From contig SFCQ01000008.1 of the NCBI GenBank assembly GCA_004558525.1, forward strand, positions 57,305 through 121,304: a stretch of 64,000 bases of DNA, written 5' to 3'. How positions within the stretch are numbered: the first letter of the stretch is position 1; each line of letters begins with the position of its first letter. Below are positions 60,425 to 64,000 of this stretch, piece by piece. Source of the stretch: Clostridiales bacterium (lineage in GTDB: Bacteria; Bacillota; Clostridia; Christensenellales; CAG-138). The position numbers and the translations under genes are program-made. The notes under the pieces are model-generated. The model saw only the letters and a list, made by a program, of their open reading frames with translations. It had not been told where the DNA came from and ran no database searches.

Positions 60425-61057
60425 ATGCTGAAAAGGCTGGCTGAGGCCATGGCCGCACAGTTCGGCTCAAATTGCGAGATAGTGGTGCATGACCTCTCCT
60501 CGCACGATCCGGAAAACACTATAGTGGCAATAGAGAACGGCCACGTTTCAAACAGGAGCCTTGGCGGCGGGAGCTCTCCCGTTGTGCTCGAGGCCATGCA
60601 CAACCGCGGCGAACACATAGACGACAGGCTGAGCTACCATACAAGGACTGCCGACGGGCGTACCCTGCGTTCAAGCACGATATATATAAACGATGCAGAC
60701 GGAGCGCCGGAGGGTATATTTTCAATCAACTACGACATAACGCCGCTTATGATGGCGCGCAGCGCCGTGGATTCGCTCGTCAGCCCTGACAAGGACGATA
60801 ACGAGGCGAGCAGGATTCCCACAAGCGTCAACGAGCTGCTGGACGAGCTTATAGAAAGCTCCGTAAAGCTGATAGGCAAGCCTGTAGCCATGATGAACAA
60901 GGATGACAAGATAAGGGCGATACGCTACCTTAACGAGAAAGGGGCCATGCTTATAACCAAAAGCGGGGACAGGATATCCAACTACTTCGGCATAAGCAAA
61001 TACACGCTGTATTCCTACCTCGATTCCGGCTCAGGCGGATTGAACCGCGGGAATTGA
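60425..61057 (+). CDS. YheO/DauR-like PAS-HTH transcriptional regulator
   Basis: A 210-residue protein from its first ATG. AAQFGSNCEIVVHDLSSHDPENTIVAIENGHVSNR is the YheO-type PAS start, seen through DLSSHDPENTIVAIENGH, and the C-terminal YFGISKYTLYSYLDSGS is the family helix-turn-helix. These regulators sense small ligands and control nearby catabolic genes. The start is odd: AAAGGAGG (60389-60395) lies 29 nt before the ATG, with no ATG, GTG or TTG in frame near it; an ACG at 60404 is well spaced. It divides the ssnA and ygeY arms of the cluster. Confidence 0.82.
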   Translation: MLKRLAEAMAAQFGSNCEIVVHDLSSHDPENTIVAIENGHVSNRSLGGGSSPVVLEAMHNRGEHIDDRLSYHTRTADGRTLRSSTIYINDADGAPEGIFSINYDITPLMMARSAVDSLVSPDKDDNEASRIPTSVNELLDELIESSVKLIGKPVAMMNKDDKIRAIRYLNEKGAMLITKSGDRISNYFGISKYTLYSYLDSGSGGLNRGN

Positions 61058-61130
61058 AGCTTGTATTTGACTGCATACTCACACGACAACAATAACCATA
61101 CAACTATTATTAAGAAAGGACACTAAAAGA

Positions 61131-62492
61131 ATGGACGTTTGCGCTGTAAAAAAGGCTGCACAGGGCTACGAAAAAGAGATGACCCGCTTTTTGAGGGACC
61201 TTATAAGGATTCCCGGCGAAAGCTCTGGCGAAAAGGGAGTTATACACAGGATAGCCGAGGAGATGAGGGCCGTTGGCTTCGATAAGGTGGAGATAGACGG
61301 CCTCGGCAACGTGCTCGGCTACATGGGTACCGGCGAAAGGCTTATTGCGTTTGACGCGCATATAGACACCGTTGGCCTTGGCGAGATGAGCAACTGGAAA
61401 TTCGACCCGTACGAGGGCTACGAGACCGATACGGAGATCGGCGGCCGCGGCGCGAGCGACCAGCTCGGCGGCATAGTAAGCTCCGTTTACGGCGCTAAAA
61501 TAATGAAGGAGCTTGGCCTTATACCCGAAGGCACCGCCATACTCGTCACCGGCACCGTGCAGGAGGAGGACTGCGACGGCATGTGCTGGCAGTACATACA
61601 CAATATCGACGGCATAACCCCCGAATTTGTAGTCATAACCGAGCCTACGGACGGCGGCGTTTACCGCGGGCATCGCGGCCGCATGGAGATACGCGTTGAC
61701 GTTAAAGGCGTAAGCTGCCACGGCTCCGCACCTGAGAGGGGCGACAACGCCATATACAAGATGGCGGATATACTTAAGGAGGTCGAGCAGCTCAACGAGA
61801 ACGGCTGCACCGATGAGTACGAAATAAAGGGCCTTGTCAAGATGCTTGAGCCCGAGTTCAATCCCGAGCACTACATGGACGCAAGGTTCCTGGGCAGGGG
61901 CACAATCACCACCTCGCAGATATTCTACACCTCCCCCAGCCGCTGCGCCGTTGCGGACAGCTGCTCCGTATCGCTTGACAGGCGCATGACCGCCGGCGAA
62001 ACCTGGGATAGCTGCATAAGGGAGATAGAGGCGCTGCCAAGCTGCAAAAAGCACAACGCCAAGGTAAGCATGTACATGTACGACAGGCCGAGCTGGACGG
62101 GCGAGGTTTACGAGACGGAGTGCTACTTCCCCACATGGATAAACAGGGAATCGGCACCGCACGTTCAGGCCGTAGCTGAGGCGCACACGCTGCTTTACGG
62201 CGAAAAGAGGGTGGGCGACCCCACCGCCATGCCCAAGCGCGAAAGGCCGCTTATTGACAAGTGGACCTTCTCCACAAACGGCGTGAGCATACAGGGCCGC
62301 TACGGCATACCCTGCGTAGGCTTCGGCCCGGGAGCCGAGAGTCAGGCCCACGCGCCCAACGAGATGACCTGGAAGGAGGACCTTGTACACTGCGCGGCTA
62401 TATACGCGCTCGTTCCCTCGCTCTACAAGGGCAATGACGGCGCGGACGTCACCGAATTCAGGGCTTCGCTGACCGACAACAACATCAAATAA
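61131..62492 (+). CDS. ygeY: YgeY family selenium-metabolism-linked hydrolase (M20-type)
   Basis: A 453-residue M20/ArgE-type metallohydrolase. FDAHIDTVG carries His and Asp ligands, RGASDQLGG the bridging Asp, TGTVQEEDCDG the catalytic Glu pair and VITEPTDG a further ligand. The substrate is unknown; relatives cleave N-acyl or carbamoyl amino acids. It lies 34 nt before ygeW and near xdh/ygfK/ssnA, the set repeatedly found together with selenium-dependent hydroxylases. Confidence 0.93.
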   Translation: MDVCAVKKAAQGYEKEMTRFLRDLIRIPGESSGEKGVIHRIAEEMRAVGFDKVEIDGLGNVLGYMGTGERLIAFDAHIDTVGLGEMSNWKFDPYEGYETDTEIGGRGASDQLGGIVSSVYGAKIMKELGLIPEGTAILVTGTVQEEDCDGMCWQYIHNIDGITPEFVVITEPTDGGVYRGHRGRMEIRVDVKGVSCHGSAPERGDNAIYKMADILKEVEQLNENGCTDEYEIKGLVKMLEPEFNPEHYMDARFLGRGTITTSQIFYTSPSRCAVADSCSVSLDRRMTAGETWDSCIREIEALPSCKKHNAKVSMYMYDRPSWTGEVYETECYFPTWINRESAPHVQAVAEAHTLLYGEKRVGDPTAMPKRERPLIDKWTFSTNGVSIQGRYGIPCVGFGPGAESQAHAPNEMTWKEDLVHCAAIYALVPSLYKGNDGADVTEFRASLTDNNIK

Positions 62493-62526
62493 GCTAAAAC
62501 ATCAAAACCATTAAAGGAGGCCATAA

Positions 62527-63720
62527 ATGAGCAACGTTAAGCAGTATACCGACATAATAAGCTCCCTTGAGCTTAAAAACATGTACGAGGGCGACTTCTT
62601 CCTCACCTGGGAGAAGAGCTTTGACGAGATAAAGGGCGTATTCGCCGTGGCGGACGCGCTGAGGCACCTGAGGGAGAACAACATATCCGCCAAGATATTT
62701 GACAGCGGCCTCGGCATAAGCCTTTTCAGGGATAATTCCACAAGGACGCGTTTCTCCTTTGCCTCGGCATGCAACCTGCTTGGCCTTGAGGTGCAGGACC
62801 TTGACGAGGGCAAGAGCCAGATAGCCCACGGTGAGACCGTGCGCGAGACCGCCAACATGATATCCTTCATGGCGGACGTTATAGGCATACGCGACGATAT
62901 GTACATAGGCAAGGGCAACACCTACATGCACAGCGTTGTAAACGCCGTGACGGAGGGTCATCGCGACGGCGTGCTTGAGCAGAAGCCCACGCTGGTCAAT
63001 TTGCAGTGCGACATAGACCACCCCACCCAGGTTATGGCGGACACTCTGCACCTTATACACGAGTTCGGCGGCATAGAGAACCTGAGGGGCAAGAAGGTCG
63101 CCATGACATGGGCCTACAGCCCAAGCTACGGCAAGCCGCTTAGCGTGCCTCAGGGCGTTATAGGCCTTATGAGCCGCTTCGGCATGAACGTATCCCTTGC
63201 TTATCCCGAGGGCTATGAGATAATGGACGATGTTGTGGACATAGCCAGGCGGCAGTCCGAGCAGTCCGGCGGCAGCCTGACCATATCCCATGATATGAAG
63301 GAAGCCTTTAGGGATGCGGATATAGTGTATCCCAAGAGCTGGGCTCCGTTCAAGGCCATGGAGGAGCGCACCGAGCTTTACGGCAACGGCGATCTTGATG
63401 GCATAAAGGCGCTTGAAAAGCGTCTGCTCGCGCAGAACGCCTCCCACAAGGACTGGGAATGCACGGAGGAGATGATGAAGCTTACGAGGAACGGCAAGGC
63501 GCTGTACCTGCACTGCCTCCCCGCCGACATAACCGGCGTATCCTGCGAGGCAGGAGAGGTGGCCGCCAGCGTGTTCGACCGCTACCGCGACCCGCTGTAC
63601 AAGCAGGCCAGCTTCAAGCCCTACATAATCGCGGCCATGATATTCCTTGCCAAGGTGAAGGACCCCGCCGCCAAGCTTATAGAGCTTGAAAAGCGCGCCA
63701 TGCCCAGGCACAGCAACTGA
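62527..63720 (+). CDS. ygeW: Knotted carbamoyltransferase YgeW
   Basis: A 397-residue transcarbamylase-fold protein. DNSTRTRFSFA is the carbamoyl-phosphate motif, DHPTQVMAD the second and LHCLPAD the third; the proline-rich loop SPSYGKP occurs near residue 200. YgeW enzymes have a deep trefoil knot, and their natural amine substrate has not been settled. With YgeY, it may split or form a carbamoylated intermediate of purine breakdown, giving carbamoyl phosphate for ATP. Confidence 0.94.
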   Translation: MSNVKQYTDIISSLELKNMYEGDFFLTWEKSFDEIKGVFAVADALRHLRENNISAKIFDSGLGISLFRDNSTRTRFSFASACNLLGLEVQDLDEGKSQIAHGETVRETANMISFMADVIGIRDDMYIGKGNTYMHSVVNAVTEGHRDGVLEQKPTLVNLQCDIDHPTQVMADTLHLIHEFGGIENLRGKKVAMTWAYSPSYGKPLSVPQGVIGLMSRFGMNVSLAYPEGYEIMDDVVDIARRQSEQSGGSLTISHDMKEAFRDADIVYPKSWAPFKAMEERTELYGNGDLDGIKALEKRLLAQNASHKDWECTEEMMKLTRNGKALYLHCLPADITGVSCEAGEVAASVFDRYRDPLYKQASFKPYIIAAMIFLAKVKDPAAKLIELEKRAMPRHSN

Positions 63721-63745
63721 GACCGACTAAACCGCGTATTTCAAC

Positions 63746-63772
63746 GGGGATTCCGGTAAAGCCGGAGTCCCC
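63746..63772 (+). terminator. Terminator of ygeY-ygeW beside repeat F
   Basis: GGGGATTCCGG/CCGGAGTCCCC stem (10-11 bp, one mismatch) with a TAAAG loop, 25 nt after the stop. Confidence 0.65.
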
Positions 63773-63776
63773 GGTA

Positions 63777-63876
63777 AGTGTCGAAAAAGTGGCTATTCGC
63801 CACTTTTTTGAGTTTTCGCAGGATTTGCCTCCCCCTCACGCTCCCGGGCGGCAAAAGTCGCAAGGTACGAAAACCT
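63777..63876 (+). repeat. Terminator-associated repeat, copy F (left half only)
   Basis: AGTGTCGAAAAAGTGGC and the next hairpin match the family up to ACGAAAACCT, then the sequence becomes unrelated (AAATGAAAACTC). Several bases in the second hairpin have drifted. The right half may have been removed by an insertion that starts here. Confidence 0.7.
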
Positions 63877-64000
63877 AAATGAAAACTCTTAACGCACTCC
63901 CTGTATGCGCTAAAATGATATGAACCAAAAGGGAGAGAAGTTCGACCTGCGAGATGGTAAAATGAATTCACCACAAACCATCAGCCATCAGGAGGGGAAC
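63877..64000 (+). other. Unassigned sequence with a ribosome site at the window edge
   Basis: The 124 bp after repeat F do not resemble the neighbouring sequence. They end with AGGAGGGGAAC (63990-64000), a strong Shine-Dalgarno site, so a gene probably starts just past the window. I could not identify a mobile-element end. Confidence 0.4.

Noticed and set aside
61110..62390. Long minus-strand open frame opposite ygeY, and a similar one opposite ygeW at 62494-63711
   Set aside because: Both are mirror frames of genes with clear catalytic motifs; composition is not protein-like.
693..63876. CRISPR array formed by the recurring repeat
   Set aside because: Copies are kilobases apart, 100-200 bp long, have inverted ends and lie in both orientations.

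Overview
The window looks like a chromosomal segment from an anaerobic, probably spore-lineage Firmicute (class Clostridia). The evidence is a T-box leader on a hisS-aspS operon, a recJ-apt-relA-dtd-MBL-hemZ block, DacF, GerMN lipoproteins, a TIGR04086-type membrane protein, a membrane pyrophosphatase, oxygen-independent HemZ and amino-acid fermentation genes. GC is moderate to high, yet ATA is a heavily used isoleucine codon. The species cannot be named from this sequence alone. No rRNA, tRNA, CRISPR array or complete insertion sequence was recognised.

Layout. 1-4.9 kb: a partial acetyltransferase, a DegV protein, a creatininase-family/M42-peptidase pair and a VanX-like dipeptidase. 4.9-10.8 kb: trxA, rseC, aspS and hisS behind a T-box, then rsfS and a fused nadD-yqeK. 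10.8-16.9 kb: small membrane and regulatory genes, the NifU-like/GGGtGRT pair and a DUF554 protein. 16.9-22.7 kb: mnmA and a response regulator/histidine kinase followed by two GerMN lipoproteins, which resembles MtrAB-LpqB. 23.5-35.6 kb: dacF, the hemZ-relA-recJ stringent-response and housekeeping operon, a nitroreductase and a small membrane protein with a zinc-protease motif. 35.8-47.2 kb: one long leftward operon, kal-kce-kdd-kamA-kamD-kamE-crt-hbd-bcd-etfB-etfA, which converts lysine to butyryl-CoA. 47.2-52.5 kb: a PAP2 protein, hppA, a C-terminal processing protease and a GNAT gene whose end runs into a repeat. 52.4-63.7 kb: deoC and a selenium-linked catabolic cluster (xdh, ygfK, ssnA) divergent from a YheO/DauR-like regulator, ygeY and ygeW.

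Two things stand out. First, the lysine operon has a strong promoter and a 360-nt leader containing what reads as a lysine riboswitch aptamer. Its P1 stem shares bases with an intrinsic terminator, so lysine should switch the operon on. Second, a transposase-less repeat of about 160-200 bp with 12-13 bp inverted ends occurs in six copies, plus one solitary end. Each multi-hairpin copy sits directly beside a terminator-like hairpin. In the three complete copies the whole host hairpin is duplicated as a 21-26 bp direct repeat on both sides, so this looks like a mobile element that targets terminators.

The genes suggest an amino-acid- and purine-fermenting anaerobe. Lysine is routed through 3,5-diaminohexanoate to acetoacetyl-CoA and crotonyl-CoA, with Bcd/Etf as the reductive step. 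A pyrophosphatase ion pump and a molybdenum-hydroxylase cluster provide further energy and nitrogen metabolism.
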